Positions 43,893 to 52,809 are shown, numbered from the stretch's first letter. The stretch: DNA of 64,000 nucleotides from an uncultured Bacteroidota bacterium (GCA_902784865.1 CACZWL010000009.1:1-64000), one strand, 5' to 3'. Numbers and translations: made by a program. The notes: generated by a model not told the origin, from the letters alone.

Positions 43893-44668
43893 CCCTCGTC
43901 GACACCCACACCCACCTCTACGACGAAGCCTTCGACGCCGACCGCGAGCAGGCACTACAGCGCGCCCTCGACGCCGGCGTCGGCACCCTGCTGCTGCCCG
44001 ACATCGACAGCACCAGCCGCCCACGCCAGCAAGCCTTCGCCGACGCTCACCCACACTGCACACGCCAGATGGCAGGCCTCCACCCCACCTCCGTCGGCGA
44101 CAACTACGAAGCCGAACTGCAGCAGGTCCACGACCTCCTCTTCGCACAAGGCAAACAGAACCAATACATTGCCGTGGGCGAGATAGGCATGGACCTCTAC
44201 TGGGACCGCACCTACGAAGCCCAGCAGCGCCACGCCCTGCGGCAGCAGCTGCTCTGGGCCCTAGAGCTCGACCTGCCCGTCTGCCTCCACATACGCAAGG
44301 CCCACAACGAGGTCTTCGGCCTGCTGCGCGACATGGGGCGCAGCCGCTGGCGCGGCGTCATGCACTGCTTCGGCGGCAGCGTCCAGGAAGCCCAGCGCGC
44401 CGTCGACCTCGGCTTCCACCTCGGCATCGGCGGCGTGGTAACCTTCAAAAACGCCACCATGGCCGACGTGGCACGCACCATGCCCCTCGACCGGCTCCTC
44501 CTCGAGACCGACGCGCCCTACCTGGCACCCGCGCCGCACCGCGGAAAACGCAACGAAAGCGCCTTCCTGACACTCGTCGCCCAGCGCATCGCCGACCTGC
44601 GCGGCATCACCCTCGACGAGGTGGCCCAAGCCACCACCGCCAACGCCCGGGCCCTCTTCAACCTCTGA
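43889..44668 (+). CDS. tatD: TatD family metal-dependent hydrolase
   Basis: 259 residues. TIM-barrel hydrolase with the metal ligands of the family: VDTHTHL at the N-terminus, VGEIGMDLYWD, PVCLHIRKAHNE, GVMHCFGGS and LLLETDAPYLAP. Family members are 3'-5' DNases. A 4-nt overlap with the upstream gene indicates coupling. It converges with the next minus-strand gene, only 6 nt separating their stops. Confidence 0.95.
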   Translation: MTLVDTHTHLYDEAFDADREQALQRALDAGVGTLLLPDIDSTSRPRQQAFADAHPHCTRQMAGLHPTSVGDNYEAELQQVHDLLFAQGKQNQYIAVGEIGMDLYWDRTYEAQQRHALRQQLLWALELDLPVCLHIRKAHNEVFGLLRDMGRSRWRGVMHCFGGSVQEAQRAVDLGFHLGIGGVVTFKNATMADVARTMPLDRLLLETDAPYLAPAPHRGKRNESAFLTLVAQRIADLRGITLDEVAQATTANARALFNL

Positions 44669-44674
44669 CCCTGC

Positions 44675-45997
44675 CTAGGGCCGCACCACCAGGCGGCGCA
44701 TTGCGGTGCCGCTGGCGGCCGTCAGGCGCAACAGGTACAGGCCCGGGGGCACCCCGTCGAGCGCCAGCTGGCGGCTGCCGGAGGCAGCGGCCCACCGGCG
44801 CACGGTGCGGCCGTGCACGTCGATAAGCTCGAGGCTGTAGGCCTCGGTGCCCTCCACCTCGATCTGCGCCGAGCCCTGCGCGGGGTTGGGGCTCACCTCG
44901 AAGCGCGGCCCTGCGGCCTGCGCGCCGAGGCCCGTCGTCAGCGTGCCGGGCACGTAGCGCCCTTCGCTCCACGGCGTCCACACCGTGAGGTCCATGCTGT
45001 CGGTCACGATGTGGCAGCTGCGGCGCACGCGGTACCAGTAGACCGTCCCCGGCTCGAGGCCTGTCAGCACCACCGTGCTGTCGCCCATGCCCGAGCGGGC
45101 GGGTGTGGCGTTGGTGTCGGCCGTCTCCGTCAGCGTGGCCCAGACCACCTCGTAGTCGTGCTCCTCGCCGTCGTCGGCGAAGCCAAGCGCCAGCGTGTCG
45201 CCATGCCGCCACCTCAGCTCGCCCTCGCGCGGCACCGTGCACCGCACCTTCACTATCGGGAAGAACCCGCCCCAGTAATACGGGTGCGGATGCCACACAG
45301 GGCCTGTCAATTTGAACTTGTCCCAGTGTCTGTTCTCCGCATCAATGACTGGGGCTGCAGTCTCGCTGCCCACCCACAAATCCGTATATACATCAGTAAC
45401 GGTGGAGGTAACGGATGGGTAGAATGGACATATTGATTCGCCAGTTGCAACTCTAGTTACAAATCCGGGATAGAAGGTGTCGGTCACCATGACGGGGCGG
45501 TCGAAATATATTTCGTAGCTGATGACGACTCCGTCGGAATCGTCCATCCGGTAGCTGAACCGGCAGGTCCTTACGCACCCGTGCCAGTCTGCTGAGGCCA
45601 CCTCCTCAAAGTTGGCATAAGTGTTTCCGTTAGGACTACTGACCCAGTCGGTATGTTGTTCCGTCATACGCCACATCTTCGCCGAGAGTTCCTGCCAGTC
45701 GCATAGGCTGTCGTACCTCGTTATGGCCACGCCATACACCAGCATACCGTCGCCCGCCTGCGGCGGCACGGCGTAAGGCCTGGTGGCATTATGGGCGTCG
45801 AATAGATGTCCGCCAATGGGAACCCCGTTCCATACGATGTTTGCCCTTGAAGTAGGGAAAAAATAGTCCAGGTAGCCGTCCTGGTACATATACCATGGGT
45901 CGCCGTAATGCACGGTGTCCTGCGCCTGCGCAGCGAAAAACAAGATTGCTCCTGTGAACAATAAAACCGGTCTTTTTGCGTTAAAAAAGTGTATCAT
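44675..45997 (-). CDS. T9SS-exported protein with fibronectin III-like domain
   Basis: 440 residues. Signal peptide ends near AAQAQ. An uncharacterised N-terminal domain of about 230 residues is followed by an FN3-like domain (about 265-350, TGLEPGTVYWYRVRRSC) and a C-terminal type A T9SS sorting domain (FEVSPNPAQGSAQIEVEG, final LRLTAASGTAMRRLVVRP). Expected at the cell surface. It has no promoter of its own in the 27-nt upstream gap and is probably read with the split gene at 46025-46446. Confidence 0.88.
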   Translation of the reverse strand: MIHFFNAKRPVLLFTGAILFFAAQAQDTVHYGDPWYMYQDGYLDYFFPTSRANIVWNGVPIGGHLFDAHNATRPYAVPPQAGDGMLVYGVAITRYDSLCDWQELSAKMWRMTEQHTDWVSSPNGNTYANFEEVASADWHGCVRTCRFSYRMDDSDGVVISYEIYFDRPVMVTDTFYPGFVTRVATGESICPFYPSVTSTVTDVYTDLWVGSETAAPVIDAENRHWDKFKLTGPVWHPHPYYWGGFFPIVKVRCTVPREGELRWRHGDTLALGFADDGEEHDYEVVWATLTETADTNATPARSGMGDSTVVLTGLEPGTVYWYRVRRSCHIVTDSMDLTVWTPWSEGRYVPGTLTTGLGAQAAGPRFEVSPNPAQGSAQIEVEGTEAYSLELIDVHGRTVRRWAAASGSRQLALDGVPPGLYLLRLTAASGTAMRRLVVRP

Positions 45998-46024
45998 ACT
46001 TTTGTTTTTTTTATTATTTTAACA

Positions 46025-46446
46025 TTATTGATATACATAGCAGCTAACTGTTGGAGACACCGAGTTCCAAAGAGGGCTCCTCATGGCTGTAGCTCCTTGA
46101 TTTAATGGATAAAGCAGAGTATTTGTCGATACGCTTTTCGGCAGGTTTGTTGTTGTCGTGGTCGGCCTCAGTTTGGGGTAGACGCAGTAGAAGGTGGTGA
46201 TGTTTCCCGTGTGGGTTCTATAGTCGCTTTGCCAGTACCACCGTGTGCCTTCGTTCAGCAGGAACACATCCTTATATCCCCCGTTGGTGAGTTGCTTGCC
46301 ATATACATGAGCCACGGAAGCGTGATGGTGTTGGGCGACAGTTTGTTGTAGACCGCCGTCATGTCAACGTCGGCGTTGTCGCAGTGCTGCGCCCGTGCGA
46401 CAGGCATCGCCAGCAGCAGCGTCATCGCAAAGATTACTTTTTTCAT
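46025..46446 (-). pseudogene. Small exported protein gene split by an apparent frameshift
   Basis: A frame starting at ATG 46446 gives a good signal peptide (cleavage near ARAQH) but stops at 46255 after 63 residues. A second frame, open from about 46315 to 46025, gives 96 further residues (starting at GTG, AHVYGKQLTNGG). The two overlap by about 60 nt. Joining them near 46310 gives a plausible exported protein of about 140 residues. It may be a real frameshift, a sequencing error, or two overlapping genes. Family not recognised. Confidence 0.5.
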
Positions 46447-46577
46447 GTTTGTATTTATTAATACGTCTTTGCTTATATTCGGTATTGCTCTTATCTAATA
46501 GCTTTCAAATGAGAATTGGCGTCCATTAATGTTTGATATATAGATTTCTATGTTTATTTTATCTCATGTGTTACGAT

Positions 46578-46586
46578 GCAAATATA
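46578..46586 (-). promoter_or_regulatory. -7 promoter element for the 46446-44675 unit
   Basis: The minus strand reads TATATTTGC; leader of about 125 nt. The 46447-47261 gap otherwise holds R3 copy 3, R1 copy 3 and a hairpin just before the sirtuin gene; no gene is seen. Confidence 0.7.
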
Positions 46587-46726
46587 CATATTTTTTTCAA
46601 ATTAGCAAATTTGTTTTTTAATTTCTCTAGTGATGGCGAGGTGTATTGCTGTCCTTTGCATATATAATACACACTTTTGCGCCGATTTTTGCGTGGGGTA
46701 CTCGGATTTAACATTTTTTAACTATC

Positions 46727-46796
46727 TGAAAATTCGAGTAATTAACTGTAAATCAGGTCTGCGCAAGCTTTCGCATAGTTCGTTTAATTCGCCGTT
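46727..46796 (-). repeat. AACGGCGAATT / TGCGCA repeat (family R3, copy 3)
   Basis: The reverse complement matches copy 2 in the blocks AACGGCGAATT, ACTATGCGAA, TGCGCA and TTACTCG with the same spacing. Confidence 0.7.
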
Positions 46797-46838
46797 GAAA
46801 AGAAAAAAATCGCCGCTGAAAAAGTCTCCGTTGTCGAT

Positions 46839-47093
46839 TTGTTAATAGATGTTAAACGCACCCTTGTTTAACATCTATTAACAAATCGCTTTCCTATCAC
46901 CTACCAGAGTCGAACCATATACCTACCATTCACCTACCAGATGGCGTAAATGGCTGAAAATAAGTTGGTTGATTGTATTGCGTTGTGATTCAGTGGCTTG
47001 CAAGGCCCGTAACCCCGTTCAGCCCCCCCTGGAACCGGGTGGCGAAACTCTCGAAAACAGCCCGCCAACTTTCCTAATAAATGTTAAAATCGG
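46839..47093 (+). repeat. About 250-bp intergenic element (family R1, copy 3)
   Basis: 18-nt arms at 46839-46856 and 46867-46884, the GAGTCGAACCATATACCTACC tail, AGATGGCGTAAATGGCTGAA and the terminal CCGCCAACTTTCCTAATAAA. The best-matching pair in the family is copies 2 and 3. Confidence 0.85.
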
Positions 47094-47261
47094 CCTTTTT
47101 GCCCAAATTTCGGCAAAAAACCACGACCTTTGTCGCCGCCGCGGCAGGCCAGCGCGGCAGATACGCATAGAACTTTGTTTACCAGCGACTTGCCTGAGTT
47201 TTGCCGAGATATTTTGGCGGGCGCGCAATAATATGCGCGCCGGCGCGTTATCTAGTTTCAG

Positions 47262-47945
47262 ATGAAAAAAATAGTCATACTCACCGGCGCAGGCATCAGC
47301 GCCGAAAGCGGCATCAAGACCTTCCGCGACTCGGACGGGCTCTGGGAAGAGTACCGCGTCGAGGACGTGGCCACGCCCGAGGCCTACGCACGCGACCCGC
47401 AGCTGGTGCTCGACTTCTACAACCAGCGCCGCCGCCAGCTCTTCAAAGCCGAGCCCAACGAGGCCCACCGCCAGCTGGTACGCCTCGAGGAGCGCTTCGA
47501 CGTGCGCATCGTCACCCAGAACATCGACGACCTGCACGAGCGTGCCGGCTCGAGCCACGTGCTGCACCTGCACGGCCTCCTCACCCAGGGGCGCTCGGAC
47601 CGCAACCCCGACCTCATCGTCGACATCGGCAACCGCGACATACACCTCGGCGACCTGGCCCCCGACGGCGCCCAGCTCCGCCCCCACATCGTCTGGTTCG
47701 GCGAGGCGGTGCCCAACATCGAACCCGCCGCCGAGCTTTGCGAAGGGGCCGACATCTTCGTCGTGGTAGGCACCTCGATGGTGGTCTACCCCGCCGCAGG
47801 CCTCATCCACTACGTGCCACGCACGGCCGAGTGCTATGTGGTCGACCCCAAGGAGGTGTCCGTCAGCAGGAAAGTCGAATTCATCACCGACGTGGCCACA
47901 CGTGGAGTGAAACAACTGGTAGACAGGCTGATGACCGAAAATTGA
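47262..47945 (+). CDS. cobB: NAD-dependent sirtuin deacylase (class III, SIRT5/CobB type)
   Basis: 227 residues. GAGISAESG (9-17) and FRD (21-23) bind NAD, QNIDD is at 86-90, and the catalytic histidine is H104 in HLHG. The YxxR pair (Y53, R56) marks the desuccinylase/deacylase class that prefers acidic acyl-lysines. The zinc-binding cysteines are absent, which is not unusual in this bacterial branch. A near-perfect GC hairpin (about 47217-47242) lies in front of the ATG and could affect expression. Confidence 0.93.
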   Translation: MKKIVILTGAGISAESGIKTFRDSDGLWEEYRVEDVATPEAYARDPQLVLDFYNQRRRQLFKAEPNEAHRQLVRLEERFDVRIVTQNIDDLHERAGSSHVLHLHGLLTQGRSDRNPDLIVDIGNRDIHLGDLAPDGAQLRPHIVWFGEAVPNIEPAAELCEGADIFVVVGTSMVVYPAAGLIHYVPRTAECYVVDPKEVSVSRKVEFITDVATRGVKQLVDRLMTEN

Positions 47946-47969
47946 ACCGAATAGAAAAAACGAACTGCT

Positions 47970-48506
47970 ATGATTACCTATCTGATTGTTTTCATGGTGG
48001 CCGTGATTGCCGCCATCGCCGTTGCCGGCTGGATGCTCTACCGCATGGTAGACCGCCACTACGACAACGAGCAGAAGAGCCGCCTGCTGCAGATGAAGGC
48101 CGACGAGCGCCGCGAGGCCCTCAAGGTGGCCACCCCCATCCGCCTGCAGGCCTACGAGCGCATGGCCCTCTTCCTCGAGCGCATCAGCCCCAACTCGCTC
48201 GTGCTGCGCTGCTACCAGCCAGGCATGGACCTCAAGCTGCTGCAAGGCGTCATGACCAAGAACATACGCGACGAGTGGGAGCACAACCTCTCGCAGCAGG
48301 TCTACCTCGGCCAGGCCACCTGGGTGCGCATCCGCGAGGCCAAGGAGGAGATGATCAACCTCGTCAACTCCGCCGCCGTCACCCTTGCCGACACCGACGA
48401 CCCCACACGCCTCGCCGCCGCCATCTTCGCCTCGGCAGCCCAGCATTCGCCCGCCGACCAGGCCCTCGAAGCCCTGCATCAGGAAATCAACGAACTCTTT
48501 GGCTGA
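47970..48506 (+). CDS. Membrane-anchored protein of unknown function (DUF7935-like)
   Basis: 178 residues. One N-terminal transmembrane helix (about 3-25), then a charged, mostly helical cytoplasmic domain with the recognisable stretch RLQAYERMALFLERISPNSLVLR. The family is common in Bacteroidota with no known function. Its stop overlaps the next start by one base (TGATG). Confidence 0.7.
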   Translation: MITYLIVFMVAVIAAIAVAGWMLYRMVDRHYDNEQKSRLLQMKADERREALKVATPIRLQAYERMALFLERISPNSLVLRCYQPGMDLKLLQGVMTKNIRDEWEHNLSQQVYLGQATWVRIREAKEEMINLVNSAAVTLADTDDPTRLAAAIFASAAQHSPADQALEALHQEINELFG

Positions 48507-50158
48507 TGGGACGAAAGCCAGTTATACTAGTAGGACTAGTTTTACTAGTGGTTCTAGCGGCCTGCGCCCGCCAGGGCTACCCCACCGGCGGCCCCAAGGA
48601 CGAGACCCCGCCGCGCCCGCTGGCATGCAAGCCGCTCAACGAAAGCCGCCACTTCGGCGAGCAGGAGTTCTACATACAGTTCGACGAATACGTCGTCCTC
48701 AAAAACGCCAACGACAACGTCCTCGTCTCGCCTCCCCTCAAGAACAAGCCCGAATACACCACCAAAGGCCGCGGCGTGCTCGTCAAAATCAACGACACCC
48801 TGCGGCCCAACACCACCTACCTCTTCCAGTTCAAGGACGCCATAGCCGACTTCACCGAGGGTAACCTCCTGCCCAGCTTCGAGTACGTCTTCTCCACCGG
48901 CGACGCCATGGACACCCTGATGCTCGGCGGCACCGTCAGCGACGCCCGCAGCGGCAGCCCCTGGAAAGAAGCCGTCACCGTCATGGCCTACCGGACGGAC
49001 GACCGCACGCTGGACACCCTCGGCGACACCCTGGCCACAACAGCGCAGCCTCACTTCGTCACCCGCTGCGACAAATCCGGCCACTTCGCCTTCCACTACC
49101 TGCCCGCCGGCACCTACCGCCTCGTGGCCCTCGAGGACAAGAACCGCAACCTGCGCCTCGACGCCGACGAGCCGGCCGCCTGGACAACCATGGCCCATGC
49201 CGCCGCCGATAGCCTCGACAGCCTCTCGCTCGTCCGCCTGCCCCTCTCCACCCCCGAAGTGCGCCGCCAGCGCATCGTCAGCAGCGAGATGGTCGACAAA
49301 GGTCGCGCCGTCATCACCACCGCAGCACCCCTGCTGAACCCCACCGTGAGCGGCACCGAAGGCCTCTGGCGACTCAACGCCAAACGCGACTCCCTCACCT
49401 TCTGGTGCCTCGACGCACAGCGCGACACCGCCACCCTCATCGTCAGCGACTCCAGCCTGCAAGACACCCTCAAGCTGCGCTACCGCAAGAAACCCGCCGC
49501 GCAGAAGCTCTCGCGTGGCCGCAGCCGCACCGAACAGGCCGCTCCTGCCATCCCCTTGGCAAAAGCCCTCTGCGAGGGCAGCAGCGCCTTCTACGACGAC
49601 CTGCGCCTGGCCTTCACCAACCCCATCACCAAGGTGGCCGACAGCGCACGCGCCGAGATCATGCGGCTGAAGGACAGCACCGTCGCCATGGCACCCATCA
49701 CCCTCGACACCACGGGCCTCACCGCACGCATCGAAGCCTCGCTGCACCCCGGCGAGCAATACACCATGCGCATTGCCAAAGGCCTCTTCACCGACCTCTA
49801 CGGCACCGCCAACGACACGCTGCGCTTCAACCTCACGCCCAAGGACTACGGCATTCTGACCCTCCACATCGCCAACCCCACAGGCGGACAGCTGCTGCTG
49901 GAGGTGCTCGACAAGCGCGACACCGTCGTGCAGAGCCAGCCCCTGGCGGGGTCGGGCACGATGCGCTTCACCCGGCTTGCCGCCGGCGAATACCGCATAC
50001 GCGCCATCTTCGACACCGACGGCAACGGACGCTGGACCCCGGGCGACTACCGCAAGCAGCAACAGCCCGAGCAGACCGCCCTCTTCGAGAAGACCCTCCA
50101 GCTGCGCGAACGCTGGGAGATGGAGGAACGCTGGACACCCCTTAAACCCGAAGACTGA
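48506..50158 (+). CDS. Lipoprotein with bacterial Ig-like (SbsA/Big_5-type) domain
   Basis: 550 residues. Lipobox in VVLAACARQG. The N-terminal Ig-like domain starts GYPTGGPKDETPP and has FYIQFDEYVVL; a carboxypeptidase-regulatory-like domain follows (GHFAFHYLPAGTYRLVALEDKNRN), and a second similar motif lies near the C-terminus (AAGEYRIRAIFDTDGNGRW). Proteins of this type are widespread, conserved Bacteroidota envelope lipoproteins without assigned function. It overlaps both neighbours by one base (TGATG). Confidence 0.85.
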   Translation: MGRKPVILVGLVLLVVLAACARQGYPTGGPKDETPPRPLACKPLNESRHFGEQEFYIQFDEYVVLKNANDNVLVSPPLKNKPEYTTKGRGVLVKINDTLRPNTTYLFQFKDAIADFTEGNLLPSFEYVFSTGDAMDTLMLGGTVSDARSGSPWKEAVTVMAYRTDDRTLDTLGDTLATTAQPHFVTRCDKSGHFAFHYLPAGTYRLVALEDKNRNLRLDADEPAAWTTMAHAAADSLDSLSLVRLPLSTPEVRRQRIVSSEMVDKGRAVITTAAPLLNPTVSGTEGLWRLNAKRDSLTFWCLDAQRDTATLIVSDSSLQDTLKLRYRKKPAAQKLSRGRSRTEQAAPAIPLAKALCEGSSAFYDDLRLAFTNPITKVADSARAEIMRLKDSTVAMAPITLDTTGLTARIEASLHPGEQYTMRIAKGLFTDLYGTANDTLRFNLTPKDYGILTLHIANPTGGQLLLEVLDKRDTVVQSQPLAGSGTMRFTRLAAGEYRIRAIFDTDGNGRWTPGDYRKQQQPEQTALFEKTLQLRERWEMEERWTPLKPED

Positions 50159-51501
50159 TGCCCAAGAAGCTCCTCTCCGGCCTCTTCTGGGTGCTGCTGG
50201 CCAACCTGCTGGTTAAACCCTTCTGGATCCTCGGCGTGGAAGTGGGGGTGCAGAACGCCGTCGGCAACGAGGCCTACGGCTTCTACTTCTCCATCTTCAA
50301 CCTGGCCTATATCCTCAACATACTGCTGGACCTGGGGCTGACCAACTACAATACCCGCAACATAGCGCAGCACCCGCAGCTCATCGGCAAGCACATGAGC
50401 GGTATACTGGGGGTCAAGCTGTGCCTGCTGGGGCTCTACCTGGTGGTGGCCTTCACCGCCGGGGCTCTGCTGGGCTACGGCAGCGGCGAGTTCCACCTGC
50501 TGGCGTGGCTCTGCGTGGCCCAGTTCCTCAACTCGCTGATCCTCTATCTGCGCAGCAATTTCGAGGGATTGCTGCTCTTCCGCTGGAGCAGCCTCTTCTC
50601 GGTGCTCGACCGCGTGCTGATGATCCTCATCTGCGGCATGCTGCTGTGGGGACCGTCGCTGACGGCACACCACCTGCCCTTCACCATCGACCACTTCGTC
50701 TACGCCCAGGTGGCGGCCTATGCGCTGACGGCCTTGCTGGCCTTGGCGGTGATAGGGCGCAAGGCGGGTCTGCGACGCCTGCGGTGGGACTGGCGCTTCT
50801 TCCTGGTGGTGCTCAAGCAGAGCGCCCCCTTTGCGCTGCTGGTGCTGCTCATGGCCAGCTACAACCGCCTGGACCCCATCCTGCTGCGGCGCCTAGCCTC
50901 CGACGCCGAGGCGGGCGTCTATGCCGGCGCCTTCCGCCTGCTCGACGCCTTGACGATGGTGGCCTACCTGGTCAGCGTGCCGCTGCTGCCGGTGTTCTCC
51001 AAGCTCTGCGCCGAACGTGACGCGGGGCGGAGCCAGCTGGTGCAGACGCTGCGCGTCGTATTCTGGCCCATGGCGCTCTTCGGCATCGGGGCCGCCACGG
51101 CCTGCGCCGTCGGCGCCACACCGCTGATGGAGCTGCTCTACCACGGCCGCGGCAGCCTGTACGTGCCCGTCTTCCGCGTGGTGATTTTCGGCCTGGTGCC
51201 CATCGGCATGACCTACATCTTCGGCACCCTGCTGACGGCCGGGGGCTACCTGCGGCAGCTGAACCTCTACGCCGGCGGCAGCCTGGCGCTCAACGTGGTG
51301 CTCAACGTGGCCCTCATCCCGCGCCTGGGCGCCGTGGGGTCGGCCTGGGCCAGCCTCGGCACCCAAGCCTTCATGGCCGCGGCGCAGATGCTGCTGGCCG
51401 CGCGCCTCTTCCGCCTGCCGGCGGAAGCCTTCAGGCCCCCTTCGGCCACCGAACTGAAACAATTAGTAACAACCATAAAAAACAACACCCCAACACAATG
51501 A
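50158..51501 (+). CDS. Polysaccharide flippase family (Wzx/MATE-like) membrane protein
   Basis: 447 residues with about 12-14 hydrophobic segments, the architecture of the MVF/Wzx-type lipid-linked glycan exporters. Features include KPFWILGVEVGVQN at the N-terminus and LDPILLRRLASDAEAGVYAGAFRLLDAL in the centre. No glycosyltransferases are adjacent, so it may serve a conserved housekeeping glycan rather than a local O-antigen or capsule cluster. Start and stop both overlap the neighbouring genes. Confidence 0.88.
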   Translation: MPKKLLSGLFWVLLANLLVKPFWILGVEVGVQNAVGNEAYGFYFSIFNLAYILNILLDLGLTNYNTRNIAQHPQLIGKHMSGILGVKLCLLGLYLVVAFTAGALLGYGSGEFHLLAWLCVAQFLNSLILYLRSNFEGLLLFRWSSLFSVLDRVLMILICGMLLWGPSLTAHHLPFTIDHFVYAQVAAYALTALLALAVIGRKAGLRRLRWDWRFFLVVLKQSAPFALLVLLMASYNRLDPILLRRLASDAEAGVYAGAFRLLDALTMVAYLVSVPLLPVFSKLCAERDAGRSQLVQTLRVVFWPMALFGIGAATACAVGATPLMELLYHGRGSLYVPVFRVVIFGLVPIGMTYIFGTLLTAGGYLRQLNLYAGGSLALNVVLNVALIPRLGAVGSAWASLGTQAFMAAAQMLLAARLFRLPAEAFRPPSATELKQLVTTIKNNTPTQ

Positions 51502-52385
51502 AAGCATACGTATTTCCCGGACAAGGCGCCCAGTTTGTGGGCATGGGCAAGAACCTCTACGAAGGCAACAGCACTTGCCGCGACATGTTTGAGCAGGCCA
51601 ACGAGATTATCGGCTTCCGCATCACCGACCTGATGTTCGGCGGCACGCCCGAGGACCTCAAGCAGACCCGCGTCACCCAGCCCGCCATCTTCCTCCACTC
51701 GGTCATCCTGGCCAAATACCTGGGCAGCGGCTTCCAGCCCGCCATGGTGGGCGGCCACTCGCTGGGCGAGTTCTCGGCCCTCGTAGCCGCCGGCGCCATG
51801 ACCTTCGAGGACGGCCTGCGCCTCGTCGTGGCTCGCGCCAACGCCATGCAGCGCTGCTGCGAGCAGACACCCTCGACCATGGCCGCCGTGCTCAAGCTCG
51901 ACGACAAGACCGTCGAGGACATCTGCGCCTCCGTCAGCGGCGAGGTCGTCGTCCCCGCCAACTACAACTGCCCCGGCCAGCTGGTCATCAGCGGCACCAA
52001 CGAGGGCGTGGCCCGCGCCTGCGAACTCGTCAAGGAAGCCAAAGGCAAAGCCCTGCCCCTGGCCGTCGGCGGCGCCTTCCACAGCCCCCTCATGGAGCCC
52101 GCACGCGTCGAGCTGGCCGAAGCCATCGAGAAGACCGCCTTCAGCGCACCCGTCTGCCCCTGCTACCAGAACGTCGACGCCCTGCCGCACTCCGACCCCG
52201 CCGAGATCAAGAAGAACCTCCTCATGCAGCTCACCGCTCCCGTCCGCTGGACCGCCACCGTGCAGCACATGCTTGCCGACGGCGCCACCGAGTTCATCGA
52301 GGTAGGCCCCGGCACCGCCCTCCAGGGCATGGTCAAACGCGTTGACCCTGAGGCCAATGCCCACTCCGCCGAAGGCGTGGAATAG
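51498..52385 (+). CDS. fabD: Malonyl-CoA:acyl carrier protein transacylase
   Basis: 295 residues. FPGQGAQ at the N-terminus, the nucleophile S88 in GGHSLGEF, and the histidine in GGAFHSPLM. It loads malonate onto ACP for fatty-acid synthesis. Coupled to the flippase gene by a 4-nt overlap and followed by a strong terminator. Confidence 0.97.
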   Translation: MKAYVFPGQGAQFVGMGKNLYEGNSTCRDMFEQANEIIGFRITDLMFGGTPEDLKQTRVTQPAIFLHSVILAKYLGSGFQPAMVGGHSLGEFSALVAAGAMTFEDGLRLVVARANAMQRCCEQTPSTMAAVLKLDDKTVEDICASVSGEVVVPANYNCPGQLVISGTNEGVARACELVKEAKGKALPLAVGGAFHSPLMEPARVELAEAIEKTAFSAPVCPCYQNVDALPHSDPAEIKKNLLMQLTAPVRWTATVQHMLADGATEFIEVGPGTALQGMVKRVDPEANAHSAEGVE

Positions 52386-52425
52386 CACCGCCCCACCCAA
52401 CGGCAGAAAAACCGGAAAAAAACCG

Positions 52426-52455
52426 AAAAAGGCCCCCAAAAGGGCCTTTTTTATT
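52426..52455 (+). terminator. Rho-independent terminator after fabD
   Basis: AAAAAGGCCC, a short loop, GGGCCTTTTT and a T-rich tail. It closes the operon from the sirtuin gene region to fabD. Confidence 0.9.
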
Positions 52456-52479
52456 TTGCTGATACACAACATGTTGTAT

Positions 52480-52506
52480 GTTATAGGTTTTGCCTAGGTT
52501 TTGACA
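52480..52506 (-). repeat. CCTAGG-core repeat (family R2, copy 4)
   Basis: Identical 27-nt core on the minus strand, followed by CACCTGCC-type flank reversed. It lies between the fabD terminator and the ECF cassette. Confidence 0.8.
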
Positions 52507-52542
52507 TGGCAGGTGAGTGGTTGGAGAGGGGGTGCGGAATGA

Positions 52543-52600
52543 CCGGGTTATCCGGGATACCTGGAGATTCCGGAATTTCCGGATAACCCGGAATCTCCAG
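52543..52600. repeat. Two interleaved inverted repeats upstream of ECF cassette 2
   Basis: CCGGGTTATCCGG (52543-52555) pairs with 52579-52591, and CTGGAGATTCCGG (52561-52573) pairs with 52588-52600. Both pairs are perfect 13-mers and their order is A-B-A'-B', so the two stems compete or could form a pseudoknot. Confidence 0.7.
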
Positions 52601-52747
52601 ATTGCTCAGATTACTCGGAGTACTCGGATTTCCCCTACGCCCCCCCGCCCTACGGCAATTTTTTTTGAAAAAAATTTGCCTTCACAAGTAGCTGCAAACC
52701 AAAATATTATGAGGTTTTCGAAAAAAAATGAAAAAAAATTTCTTATC

Positions 52748-52785
52748 GGGGTAGTACTTTTTGCTTACTTTTGCATCTAATATAT
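52748..52785 (+). promoter_or_regulatory. Putative ECF-dependent promoter of cassette 2
   Basis: GGGGTAGTACTTTTT, 10 nt, GCATCTAATATAT. The same two blocks with identical spacing precede the lipoprotein operon at 54566. The sigma gene start is about 25 nt downstream, as expected for autoregulation. The overlapping TACTTTTGC also fits the housekeeping -7 element. Confidence 0.65.
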
Positions 52786-52809
52786 GTAGCTACGGCCTAC
52801 TTTTTCTGA

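Noticed and set aside
46630..46845. 71-codon frame in the gap before the sirtuin gene
   Set aside because: It overlaps the R3 repeat and the start of R1 and shows no start signals or known domain.
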